DNA from: Bordetella parapertussis
GTDB taxonomy: Bacteria; Pseudomonadota; Gammaproteobacteria; Burkholderiales; Burkholderiaceae_C
DNA: 21,391 nucleotides
Assembly: GCA_945882755.1 (NCBI GenBank)
Contig: CAMCWS010000032.1
Coordinates: forward strand, 1-21,391
Direction of reading: 5' to 3'
Shown here: positions 1 to 6,263 of the stretch, in pieces
How the letters are laid out: every line of letters starts with the position of its first letter
Numbering within the stretch: position 1 is the first letter of the stretch
The notes under the pieces: generated by a model
What the model saw: only the letters and a program-made list of their open reading frames with translations
Database searches by the model: none
What the model was told of the DNA's origin: nothing
Position numbers and translations under genes: made by a program

Positions 1-265
1 CTGCCTCGTACATGGTGTCAACCGTGGTGTTGTCACACACCAAACCGCTGGCTTGCACCTCGGGCAAGCTCAGTTGGTGCTTCAACACCGTGCGCACCAA
101 ATGCTCTGAGCCTTTGCCCACCGCGATATTGACCACGCTTTTGTCCACCCTAGGCAGGTCGATATCGGCCAAAGCCAAATTCAGTGCTGCTTCGAAGTCG
201 GCCATGGTGTCGACCATGGTGCCATCCAAGTCGATCATCAGGGCTTGCAAAGTTGGGATATTCAT
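1..265 (-). CDS. gph: Phosphoglycolate phosphatase, N-terminal part (runs off the left edge)
   Basis: A HAD-superfamily phosphatase, probably the enzyme that hydrolyses 2-phosphoglycolate to glycolate in the cytoplasm. Only the first 88 codons are inside the window. The ATG lies at 265-263 and the protein begins MNIPTLQALMIDLDGTMVDT. The HAD motif I is DLDGT, with the nucleophile Asp12 and the acid/base Asp14. The following helical segment (ADFEAALNLALADIDLP, then VGKGSEHLVRTVL) fits the cap domain of Gph-type enzymes. It lies downstream of rpe on the same strand, and rpe-gph linkage is common in proteobacteria, which favours Gph over other HAD phosphatases. The missing C-terminal part, with the remaining HAD motifs, cannot be checked here. 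Here a small gene sits between rpe and gph. Confidence 0.85.
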   Translation of the reverse strand, partial: MNIPTLQALMIDLDGTMVDTMADFEAALNLALADIDLPRVDKSVVNIAVGKGSEHLVRTVLKHQLSLPEVQASGLVCDNTTVDTMYEA

Positions 266-286
266 AGGTATTGACAGTGAGTTAAG

Positions 287-784
287 TTAGCGCACCCAGC
301 GCACATAAAGCGGAAGCTTTTTGGTGAAGTTGGCGATTAAACCCGACTCTGTGTTGACTACCACCGAGCCATCGGGACTGCCCATGTCAGATGCCGTCCA
401 GACCCAGCCCATGGGACCAGAGCCAAACCAAAGACTGTTCAAGGCGGGCTTGCTGCAGCTTTTTTCAATCAAGCCTTCCAATTCGGCTTGGGTGGGCAAA
501 CGCCAAGGCTTTGCGCCGGCAACGGTTTTGCTAGCGGTTGTCCAGTCTTGCGGCGTTACGTTGCCCGAGCAAGCAGCGCCGTCCCAATTTAGGCCATGCA
601 TACAGCGCTGCCACACCAAACCAGTTTGGCTGTCTTTGACTTCCGCGCCGTTGCTGCCGTCTATCGCTTGGTAACGGTCATCAGGACGGGTCAAGGGTGA
701 ATCGGCAAAACAAGCAGCTTGGGCAAGGTTGGTAACCAGCGCTAAAGAAAAGGCCAGCGCCAGGCAATTGAATCGAAAAGACAT
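287..784 (-). CDS. Secreted Lcl_C (DUF1566) domain protein
   Basis: A 165-residue protein of unknown function. The start chosen is the ATG at 784, because it gives a clean signal peptide: MSFRF, a hydrophobic stretch, then AQA-A with cleavage near residue 23. The reading frame stays open upstream, but there it only reads through rpe in another frame. The mature part carries Lcl_C/DUF1566 hallmarks: DSQTGLVWQRC (51-61), a W..A segment near 81-85, PWRLPTQAELEGLIE (93-107) and WVWTAS (127-132). Four cysteines remain after cleavage (25, 61, 72, 110), enough for two disulfides, so a periplasmic or extracellular location is likely. The family name comes from a Legionella collagen-like protein. In other proteins the domain is often found in surface or secreted proteins, but its role is not established. 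It sits 20 bases after rpe and 21 before gph, so it is probably cotranscribed with both. Confidence 0.8.
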   Translation of the reverse strand: MSFRFNCLALAFSLALVTNLAQAACFADSPLTRPDDRYQAIDGSNGAEVKDSQTGLVWQRCMHGLNWDGAACSGNVTPQDWTTASKTVAGAKPWRLPTQAELEGLIEKSCSKPALNSLWFGSGPMGWVWTASDMGSPDGSVVVNTESGLIANFTKKLPLYVRWVR

Positions 785-804
785 GAGAACTTTCAAAAGA
801 AAAA

Positions 805-1485
805 TTAAGCCAAAGCCACGCGCATCTGGTCGATGACGGCTTTGTAATCGGGTTTGCCAAAAATCGCGCTGCCCGCCACAAATGTATCGGCACCGGCGTT
901 GGCCACTTGGCGGATGTTGTCGGGCTTGATGCCGCCATCCACTTCCAAGCGAATATCGCGGCCGCTGGCCTCGATACGCTTGCGGGCATGCTCGACCTTG
1001 CGCAGTGCCGAATCGATGAAACTTTGGCCGCCAAAACCGGGGTTGACGCTCATGATGAGGATGAGGTCGATGTCGTCGATCAGCCAATCGAGCACATCCA
1101 GCGGCTCAGCGGGGTTGAACACCACGCCGGCTTGGCAACCCGCCGCCTTGATAGCTTGCACACTGCGGTGCGCATGGGCAGAGGCGTCGGGGTGGAAGCT
1201 GATCAGGTCGGCACCGGCTTGAGCGAACAAGGCGGCCAAGGCGTCGACAGGCTGCACCATGAGGTGCACATCGATGGGCACGGCCACACCCGCTGCGGTT
1301 TTGGCATGGGGTTTCAAGGCCTGACAGACCATGGGGCCGAAGGTCAGGTTGGGCACATAGTGGTTGTCCATCACGTCAAAGTGAATCCAGTCAGCGCCAG
1401 CGGCGATGACGTTTTTCACCTCGTCGCCCAAACGGGCAAAGTCGGCGGACAAGATGGAGGGGGCGATGCGGTAGGTGGTGTTCAT
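805..1485 (-). CDS. rpe: Ribulose-phosphate 3-epimerase
   Basis: This enzyme interconverts D-ribulose 5-phosphate and D-xylulose 5-phosphate in the cytoplasm, in the pentose phosphate pathway and, where present, the Calvin cycle. The 226-residue product matches the family from end to end: [14 protein letters not shown] near the N-terminus, [17 protein letters not shown] (35-51), IDVHLMV (71-77), then [20 protein letters not shown] and [13 protein letters not shown]. The metal and catalytic residues of this TIM barrel (His35, Asp37, His74 and the Asp of VDGG) are all present. The frame can be extended to 1533, but the ATG at 1485 aligns with the E. coli start and gives the usual length (E. coli Rpe has 225 residues). 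It is divergent from apaG and leads a probable rpe-Lcl_C-gph unit. Confidence 0.97.
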   Translation of the reverse strand: MNTTYRIAPSILSADFARLGDEVKNVIAAGADWIHFDVMDNHYVPNLTFGPMVCQALKPHAKTAAGVAVPIDVHLMVQPVDALAALFAQAGADLISFHPDASAHAHRSVQAIKAAGCQAGVVFNPAEPLDVLDWLIDDIDLILIMSVNPGFGGQSFIDSALRKVEHARKRIEASGRDIRLEVDGGIKPDNIRQVANAGADTFVAGSAIFGKPDYKAVIDQMRVALA

Positions 1486-1544
1486 GGGCTCAATTATGGT
1501 GTCAGAATGCAAGTTCAGCTGATTTTCTGTCAAACCTATTTCTT
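1486..1544. promoter_or_regulatory. Divergent rpe/apaG promoter region
   Basis: These 59 bases separate two genes that start away from each other, so both promoters should lie here or reach into the flanking coding ends. On the minus strand there is a perfect TTGACA (complement of 1528-1533). At 18 bases spacing it has only a poor -10 (CATTCT), and a better CATAAT lies too far away and almost touches the rpe ATG. On the plus strand no convincing pair is visible, and the apaG start has no recognisable Shine-Dalgarno sequence. The region's role is inferred from its position, and the exact promoter boxes are uncertain. Confidence 0.4.
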
Positions 1545-1934
1545 ATGCCAGCCTACCAACTCCGCGTCGAAGTGACACCACACTACCTACCCGAGCAATC
1601 GGCGCCTGAAAATGGCCTTTATGCCTTCGCCTATTCTGTGCTGATCCGCAACACTGGCGACATTGGTGCCCAGGTGATTTCACGCACTTGGCACATCAAC
1701 GACGCCGAGGGCTTGCATGAAAAAGTCAAAGGCTTGGGCGTGGTGGGCTACCAACCCTTGCTGCAACCCGGCGAAGTATTTGAGTACACCAGCGGCACGC
1801 GGCTTCGCACACCCACCGGCACCATGCATGGCAGCTATTTTTGTGTGGCCGAGGACGGCGAAAGATTTGATGTCGATATCCCCATGTTTGTGTTGGACGC
1901 CTTAAGTGACAGCGGCAAGCGCCAAATGCATTGA
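1545..1934 (+). CDS. apaG: ApaG, Co2+/Mg2+ efflux-associated domain protein
   Basis: A small single-domain (DUF525, ApaG/F-box A-like) protein with an immunoglobulin-like beta sandwich. Mutants in enteric bacteria affect Co2+ resistance and Mg2+ efflux, but the biochemical role is unsettled. The 129-residue product has the expected core: YAFAYSVLIRNTG (27-39), ISRTWHI (45-51), GLGVVGYQPLLQPGEVFEYTSGT, TPTGTMHGSYF and FDVDIPMFVLD. The ATG at 1545 gives a length close to E. coli ApaG (125). No Shine-Dalgarno sequence is visible in the preceding bases (ACCTATTTCTT), which is unusual for the first gene of a unit and may mean a short or absent leader. It is followed directly by thiL, and its TGA is shared with a possible TTG start of that gene. 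Confidence 0.96.
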   Translation: MPAYQLRVEVTPHYLPEQSAPENGLYAFAYSVLIRNTGDIGAQVISRTWHINDAEGLHEKVKGLGVVGYQPLLQPGEVFEYTSGTRLRTPTGTMHGSYFCVAEDGERFDVDIPMFVLDALSDSGKRQMH

Positions 1935-1939
1935 ACGCC

Positions 1940-2905
1940 ATGGGCGAGTTTGACCTGATTGCCCGCTATTTCACCCGCCCGCCACGCCATGCGTCGCTGG
2001 GCGTAGGAGACGACTGCGCACTGCTTAGCTTGCAAAGCGGTATGCAACTGGCGGTGTCCAGCGATATGTTGGTGCAAGGCCGGCATTTTTTGTCCACCAC
2101 CCCCGCTGCCGGTTTGGGCCACAAAGCACTGGCGGTCAACTTGAGCGACTTGGCCGCCTGTGGCGCCAAGCCTTTGGCCTTCACCTTGGCCTTGGCATTG
2201 CCTTCGATTGACGAACCGTGGTTGGCCGGTTTTTCCAAAGGTTTATGGGATTTGGCAGATGCCCATGGCTGCGAATTGATTGGCGGCGACACCACCCAAG
2301 GGCCTTTGAACATTTGCATCACGGTGTTGGGCGAGGTACCGCCTGGCGACGCCTTGCTGCGCCAGCATGCCCAAGTGGGCGACGATATTTACATCAGTGG
2401 GACAGTGGGCGATGCGCGTTTGGCCTTGGAGGTATTCAAAGGCACGGTTTCTTTAGAAGCGGCGCATTTTGAAGCGGCTCGGCTTCGCATGGACAGGCCC
2501 ACACCCCGCGTCGAACTGGGTCTTGCCTTGCGCGGCGTGGCCAATGCCGCCATTGATATCAGCGACGGTTTATTGGGCGACTTGGGCCACATCTTGCAAC
2601 GCTCCAAAGTGGGCGCGGTGATTGAAACCGCTTGGGTGCAAGACAGCGCCGCCATCAGTGACGCCATGCAGTCGGTGGCGTTTAATAAGCGCTTAGATTT
2701 CGCCTTGGCCGGTGGCGACGACTACGAACTGCTGTTCACCGCGTCGCCTGATCAAGCCGACGAGGTGTTGGAAGCGGGCGAGCGTTGTGGCGTGAGCATC
2801 ACTTGCATTGGCCGCATCACCCCGTTGGCTGGGGTGCAAGTGCTGGACTTGCAAGGCCTTCCCCTGTCGCGCCGCTTTGCCAGCTTTGAGCATTTCGCGC
2901 ATTAA
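1940..2905 (+). CDS. thiL: Thiamine-monophosphate kinase
   Basis: ThiL phosphorylates thiamine monophosphate with ATP to give thiamine diphosphate, the last step of the pathway, in the cytoplasm. The 321-residue product has the PurM/AIR-synthase-like fold signatures: MGEFDLIARYF at the start, GVGDDCALL (21-29), SSDMLVQGRHF, GHKALAVNLSDLAACGAKP, GGDTTQGPL, IDISDGLLGDLGHI and AGGDDYELLFT. The acidic metal-binding residues of GDD, GGDTT and SDGL are present. The ATG at 1940 was chosen because GEF-LIARYF aligns with the E. coli N-terminus. An in-frame TTG at 1931 overlaps the apaG stop (TTGA) and would add three residues. No Shine-Dalgarno sequence supports either start. thiL-pgpA adjacency is common in proteobacteria. 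Confidence 0.97.
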   Translation: MGEFDLIARYFTRPPRHASLGVGDDCALLSLQSGMQLAVSSDMLVQGRHFLSTTPAAGLGHKALAVNLSDLAACGAKPLAFTLALALPSIDEPWLAGFSKGLWDLADAHGCELIGGDTTQGPLNICITVLGEVPPGDALLRQHAQVGDDIYISGTVGDARLALEVFKGTVSLEAAHFEAARLRMDRPTPRVELGLALRGVANAAIDISDGLLGDLGHILQRSKVGAVIETAWVQDSAAISDAMQSVAFNKRLDFALAGGDDYELLFTASPDQADEVLEAGERCGVSITCIGRITPLAGVQVLDLQGLPLSRRFASFEHFAH

Positions 2906-2906
2906 G

Positions 2907-3425
2907 ATGGCTTTCATGTCTTACGCCGCCAGTTCCCAAGCCGCCCGTTTCATGCTATCGCACCCTGCGCATTGGGTGGCCATGGGGTTTGGCTCGGGCT
3001 TGAGCCCGTGGGCGCCAGGTACGGTGGGCACGTTGTGGGCTTGGGCGTCATTTCTGTTGATGTCTTATTGGTTGGACACCACCCAACTGGCTTGGGTATT
3101 GACAGCTGCCTTGCCTTTGGGTTGGTGGGCCAGCACCGTTACTGCTGACCATATGCAAGTCAACGACCCCAGCGCCATCGTCTGGGATGAGATTGCAGCT
3201 TTTTGGTGGGTTTTGTTCATCTGGATGCCCGCAGGTTTTGGCGGGCAATTCGCTGCTTTTATTTTGTTTCGCTTGTTTGACGCCATCAAGCCTGGCCCCG
3301 TAGGCTGGGCCGATCAAGCGTTTCATGGGCAAGGTTGGCGTGGCGGTTTTGGCATCATGTTTGACGATGTGGTGGCCGCGTTTTGTACGCTTTTGACATT
3401 GGCTTTGTGGCAGGCCACCCAATGA
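2907..3425 (+). CDS. pgpA: Phosphatidylglycerophosphatase A
   Basis: PgpA dephosphorylates phosphatidylglycerol phosphate to phosphatidylglycerol at the inner membrane. The 172-residue protein shows the family pattern: GFGSGLSPWAPGTVGTLWA (27-45), VNDPSAIVWDEIAAFW (85-100), FRLFDAIKPGPVGWAD (121-136) and GGFGIMFDDVVAA (146-158). Hydrophobic stretches near 43-60, 62-76, 97-122 and 150-168 fit a membrane protein. The ATG at 2907 begins two bases after the thiL stop and gives exactly the length of E. coli PgpA. A second in-frame ATG at 2916 follows an AGATGG that could be a weak ribosome site and would give 169 residues. Its TGA overlaps the pncC start in ATGA, so translation is probably coupled. 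Confidence 0.95.
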   Translation: MAFMSYAASSQAARFMLSHPAHWVAMGFGSGLSPWAPGTVGTLWAWASFLLMSYWLDTTQLAWVLTAALPLGWWASTVTADHMQVNDPSAIVWDEIAAFWWVLFIWMPAGFGGQFAAFILFRLFDAIKPGPVGWADQAFHGQGWRGGFGIMFDDVVAAFCTLLTLALWQATQ

Positions 3426-3943
3426 GCCCACACCCAGACATCGCCTTCTTGGCCGAGAGTTTGCTGCGTCGCGGTTGGATGCTGAGCACCGCGGAGAGCT
3501 GCACCGGCGGCATGATTGCAGCAGCTTGCACCGACCTTGCCGGCTCCAGCCAATGGTTTGAGCGTGGTTTTGTTAGCTACAGCAACGAAGCCAAGCACGA
3601 TATGTTGGGTGTGCCCAAAGCGCTGATTGAACAGCACGGCGCGGTCAGCGAGTCCGTCGCGCAAGCCATGGTGTTGGGTGCATTGAAGAAATCTCAGGCC
3701 CAAGTGGCGCTGGCCGTTACTGGCATTGCTGGCCCCACAGGCGGCAGCCCCGCCAAGCCGGTGGGAACCGTGTGTTTCGCGTGGGGACTGCCGACTGACG
3801 GAGGTCCCACGATAGGCGCTGAAACGGCTTGGGTGAAAGTGCAGACTTGCCACTTTGAGGGTGACCGCGCCGCTGTTCGCCAAGCCACGCTGACCCATGC
3901 TTTAGGGCAATTGCGGGAACTGCTGCGGCAGCGAACAACTTAA
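3422..3943 (+). CDS. pncC: Nicotinamide-nucleotide amidase (stand-alone CinA C-terminal domain)
   Basis: PncC hydrolyses nicotinamide mononucleotide to nicotinate mononucleotide and ammonia, recycling NMN in NAD metabolism in the cytoplasm. The 173-residue protein is a single CinA C-terminal domain with no N-terminal molybdopterin-binding (COG1058) half. The signature STAESCTGGMIAAACTDLAG contains the nucleophile Ser26. Then come WFERGFVSYSNEAKHDMLGV, with the conserved Tyr and Lys, and AVTGIAGPTGGSPAKPVGTV. The start at 3422 overlaps the pgpA stop by four bases; the longer upstream reading of the frame lies inside pgpA. It is last in apaG-thiL-pgpA-pncC and converges on the yggU gene with only three bases between the stop codons, leaving no room for a separate terminator. 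Confidence 0.94.
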   Translation: MSPHPDIAFLAESLLRRGWMLSTAESCTGGMIAAACTDLAGSSQWFERGFVSYSNEAKHDMLGVPKALIEQHGAVSESVAQAMVLGALKKSQAQVALAVTGIAGPTGGSPAKPVGTVCFAWGLPTDGGPTIGAETAWVKVQTCHFEGDRAAVRQATLTHALGQLRELLRQRTT

Positions 3944-3946
3944 AGC

Positions 3947-4174
3947 TCAATCGTCAATCAGCACACGCTTAATTTTTGACGCTGCACCACTTTTGATGCT
4001 GACCTTGGACTTGGCGCAGCCAAAGTGTTTGGCCACCAAACTTACCAACTCTTCATTGGCTTTGCCGTCCACGGGCAGCGATTTGATATGTGCCAGCCAA
4101 GTGCCGTCCTCGTCTTGGCTGAGTGCACTCAGCCGCGACTGAGGTTTGACTTTGATTTGGACCACGCGACTCAT
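3947..4174 (-). CDS. YggU/DUF167 family protein
   Basis: A 75-residue protein of the UPF0235/DUF167 family (E. coli YggU), whose function is unknown. The recognisable core is VQIKVKPQSR near residues 5-14, LPVDGKANEELVSLVAKHF (33-51) and SKVSIKSGAASKIKRVLI (55-72), which is the usual order and length. It is the last gene of the long minus-strand run, 18 bases after phhB. It ends three bases from the pncC stop on the opposite strand, so the two convergent transcripts must overlap or terminate inside each other's genes. The ATG at 4174 has a GGGG just upstream, close for a ribosome site. Confidence 0.9.
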   Translation of the reverse strand: MSRVVQIKVKPQSRLSALSQDEDGTWLAHIKSLPVDGKANEELVSLVAKHFGCAKSKVSIKSGAASKIKRVLIDD

Positions 4175-4192
4175 GCCCCAGAGCTTAAGGCT

Positions 4193-4507
4193 TTAACTTT
4201 GGACAGCAGTCATAGCCAAGGTGTCCATGGCTTGCGCCAAATCAAAGTCCAAATGGGTGAGTCCACCCGCGTCATGGGTGGTCAAGCGCACAGTGACGCG
4301 GTTGTAGACATTGGTCCATTCGGGATGGTGGTTCATGCGCTCGGCCACCTCGGCCACCGCGTTCATGAACGCCATGGCTTGGGCAAAGTCCTTGAACACC
4401 CATTCAACTGCCAGTGCGTTTTCTTGCAATCGCCAAGGCGCATGGGCTTGGCGCTGCAACCGTTGGAAAGCTTCGATCGCTTGGTCCGGATTGAAAGAAG
4501 TTGTCAT
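4193..4507 (-). CDS. phhB: 4a-hydroxytetrahydrobiopterin dehydratase (pterin-4a-carbinolamine dehydratase)
   Basis: The family dehydrates 4a-hydroxytetrahydropterin, recycling the pterin cofactor of aromatic amino acid hydroxylases; bacterial members may have other roles. The 104-residue product has the diagnostic active-site pattern NHHPEWTNVYNRVTVRLTTHDAGGLT (59-84), with His60, His61 and His78, followed by DFDLAQAMD. The ATG at 4507 was chosen because it overlaps the PIN gene stop in ATGA and follows GGGAG at five bases spacing, a good ribosome site. Upstream ATGs in frame exist at 4519 and 4534 but would lie deeper in the PIN gene. No phenylalanine hydroxylase gene is in the window, so its partner here is unknown. 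Confidence 0.93.
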   Translation of the reverse strand: MTTSFNPDQAIEAFQRLQRQAHAPWRLQENALAVEWVFKDFAQAMAFMNAVAEVAERMNHHPEWTNVYNRVTVRLTTHDAGGLTHLDFDLAQAMDTLAMTAVQS

Positions 4508-4983
4508 GCATGCTCCCATGGTGAAGCTGTCCATTGGCGGCGTACCACCACCCCCAACCGCGCCAATCGATTGGTCAACCTCAGCACCTGCTTGTCCTTA
4601 CTGAGCAGCAAGGCTTGGTGAGTGGCAGCTAAATCGATGAACTTTTGGTCATCCTCGTCTTTGCAGATATAGGGCGCTTTGGGCGCAATGGCTTGGATTT
4701 TCGCCAAGCGGTCAAAGTGCGCCAACACCGCTTCGGCGCTCACACCGTCGCGGTTGCGGCGCTGGGCAATGTGCGGATAGTCCAGCACCCGCAACAGTTC
4801 TTCGCGCATAGGCACAGTCGCCAACCAGTGCAGCTTCCCCTCTTCCAAAGCATTTATAAGAGGGGGCGTAGCGGGGTCTTGGTAAACCCAGATGTCCAGC
4901 ACGATGTTGGTGTCGATCACCACAGGTGATGACGTCTGTGGTGATGACGTCTGTGGTGATGAGGTCACCAAGCCCTGCGTCAT
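4504..4983 (-). CDS. PIN-domain ribonuclease-like protein (PIN_3 / COG1569 type)
   Basis: A 159-residue protein with a PIN fold, a metal-dependent nuclease domain that usually cleaves RNA. Conserved acidic positions are visible: VVIDTNIVLDI with Asp24, Glu61/Glu62 in MREELLRVL, the cluster DEDDQKF (109-115), and Asp130 in LLLSKDKQVL. The pattern fits the family often labelled 'putative toxin-antitoxin toxin component, PIN family'. No antitoxin-like gene is adjacent. The gene starts in a 4-base overlap with the rlmL stop and ends in a 4-base overlap with the phhB start. Residues 7-20 are a tandem TSSPQ repeat ahead of the PIN core, coded by a 15-bp DNA repeat. GTG codons just before the core could be alternative starts. 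The substrate is unknown. Confidence 0.85.
   Translation of the reverse strand: MTQGLVTSSPQTSSPQTSSPVVIDTNIVLDIWVYQDPATPPLINALEEGKLHWLATVPMREELLRVLDYPHIAQRRNRDGVSAEAVLAHFDRLAKIQAIAPKAPYICKDEDDQKFIDLAATHQALLLSKDKQVLRLTNRLARLGVVVRRQWTASPWEHA
4925..4962. repeat. 15-bp tandem repeat, about 2.5 copies
   Basis: The unit GGTGATGACGTCTGT occurs at 4925-4939 and again at 4940-4954 without a mismatch, and its first eight bases recur at 4955-4962. It lies at the 5' end of the PIN gene and codes for its TSSPQ repeats. Because the unit is a multiple of three, gain or loss of copies would change the length of the N-terminal tail without a frameshift. Confidence 0.9.
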
Positions 4984-6263
4984 GGCGCTGCAGGCTTACG
5001 CGCCGACCCTGCCATCAAATCGAAGCGAAACATGCGGCATTCGATCGGGCCGTTCCACATGGGGACACGCCGCGATTCTTTGAGGCGCATGCGACCGGGC
5101 AGCTTCAGGTCAGGCGTCAGCACCCAAGCACGCCAGCCGGCATAGTTTTTCTTCCAATGGCTGGCCAGCTGGCTGAAAAACTCGCCGCCATCTTCCACCT
5201 GCCCCACCTCGCGACCGCCGCGCGCCATGCTGGCCGCACCTGCCACACCACCGGCTTCAATGCGCTCGCCATAGGGCGGGTTCACCAGCATCAGCGCTGG
5301 ACCATCACAGGGCGGCATACGCTGCAAAGCGTCACCACCGCGCAAGCTGATGGCTTTAGCCACACCGGCACGTTCGGCGTTGCGCTGCGCAAAATCGACC
5401 ATGCGAAACGCCAAATCGCTGCCAAACACCGGGGCACGTGGCTCGCACTGCTGGGCGCGGGCATCATCCTGCAACTGCCGCCATACATGGGCGTCGTACA
5501 TGCGCAGTTTTTCGAAACCAAAGCGCCGCTGCAAACCGGCCGCCATGCGACAGGCGATTTGCGCGGCCTCGATAACGATGGTGCCACTGCCGCAACACGG
5601 GTCGTACAGCGGCAAGCCTTGCTCCACACCCGCCACCGACGGCACGGTGGGCGGGGTCTCGCCTGGCGCTGTGAGGATGGGCATGCTCCAACCGCTGGCG
5701 GCGAGCATGGCCGCGGCCAAAGTTTCTTTCAACGGGGCGTCACCCTTGTCTTCGCGCCAGCCGCGTTTGAACAAAGGCTCGCCCGTGGTGTCCAAATACA
5801 GGGTGAGCATTTTGTCGGTCAGGTGGACATGCACACGCACATCGGGGCGCTGGGTGTCCACATCGGGGCGCACGCCCGACTTGTCGCGAAAACGATCGGC
5901 GATAGCGTCTTTCACCCGCAAGGTGGCGAAATTCAGGCTCTTCAAAGGGCTGTGCTGCGCGGTGATTTCCACCCGAAAGCTTTGCTTGGCCGTGAACCAC
6001 ATCTCCCAAGCCACGGCGCTCGCCGCGTTGTAAATGTCATCCTCATTGGCATAGGATTGGTGGGCGAGTTGGATCAACACCCGCATCCCTAAGCGGCTGT
6101 GCAAATTCAGCTGCATGGCGGCACGCCACGAGGCTTGCAACTGCACACCACCGCGCAAGGTTTGTATATCGCTGGCGGACAAGCCCGTGATCTGCGCCAC
6201 TTCATAAGCCAAAAAACTTTCCACCCCAGCAGCGCAGGGCACGAACAATTGCAAGGAATTCAC
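4980..6263 (-). CDS. rlmL: THUMP-domain class I SAM-dependent 23S rRNA methyltransferase (RlmL-type)
   Basis: A 427-residue methyltransferase of COG0116, expected to make N2-methylguanosine in 23S rRNA (position 2445 in E. coli numbering). It has an N-terminal THUMP RNA-binding region at about 45-160, then a Rossmann-like catalytic domain: motif I LYDPCCGSGTIVIEAA (219-234), an acidic motif near FGSDLAFRMVDFA, and motif IV VNPPYGER (327-334). E. coli RlmKL is a roughly 700-residue fusion with a second methyltransferase (RlmK, m7G2069). Here only the RlmL half is present. A Gly/Ala-rich insert follows motif IV (338-350). The start is GTG at 6263, overlapping the rpoN stop in GTGA, and the stop overlaps the PIN gene start in ATGA. 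The exact target base is inferred from the family. Confidence 0.9.
   Translation of the reverse strand: MNSLQLFVPCAAGVESFLAYEVAQITGLSASDIQTLRGGVQLQASWRAAMQLNLHSRLGMRVLIQLAHQSYANEDDIYNAASAVAWEMWFTAKQSFRVEITAQHSPLKSLNFATLRVKDAIADRFRDKSGVRPDVDTQRPDVRVHVHLTDKMLTLYLDTTGEPLFKRGWREDKGDAPLKETLAAAMLAASGWSMPILTAPGETPPTVPSVAGVEQGLPLYDPCCGSGTIVIEAAQIACRMAAGLQRRFGFEKLRMYDAHVWRQLQDDARAQQCEPRAPVFGSDLAFRMVDFAQRNAERAGVAKAISLRGGDALQRMPPCDGPALMLVNPPYGERIEAGGVAGAASMARGGREVGQVEDGGEFFSQLASHWKKNYAGWRAWVLTPDLKLPGRMRLKESRRVPMWNGPIECRMFRFDLMAGSARKPAAP

Noticed and set aside
4926..6092. A 388-codon plus-strand frame opposite rlmL
   Set aside because: Antisense to a conserved methyltransferase and no family resemblance.
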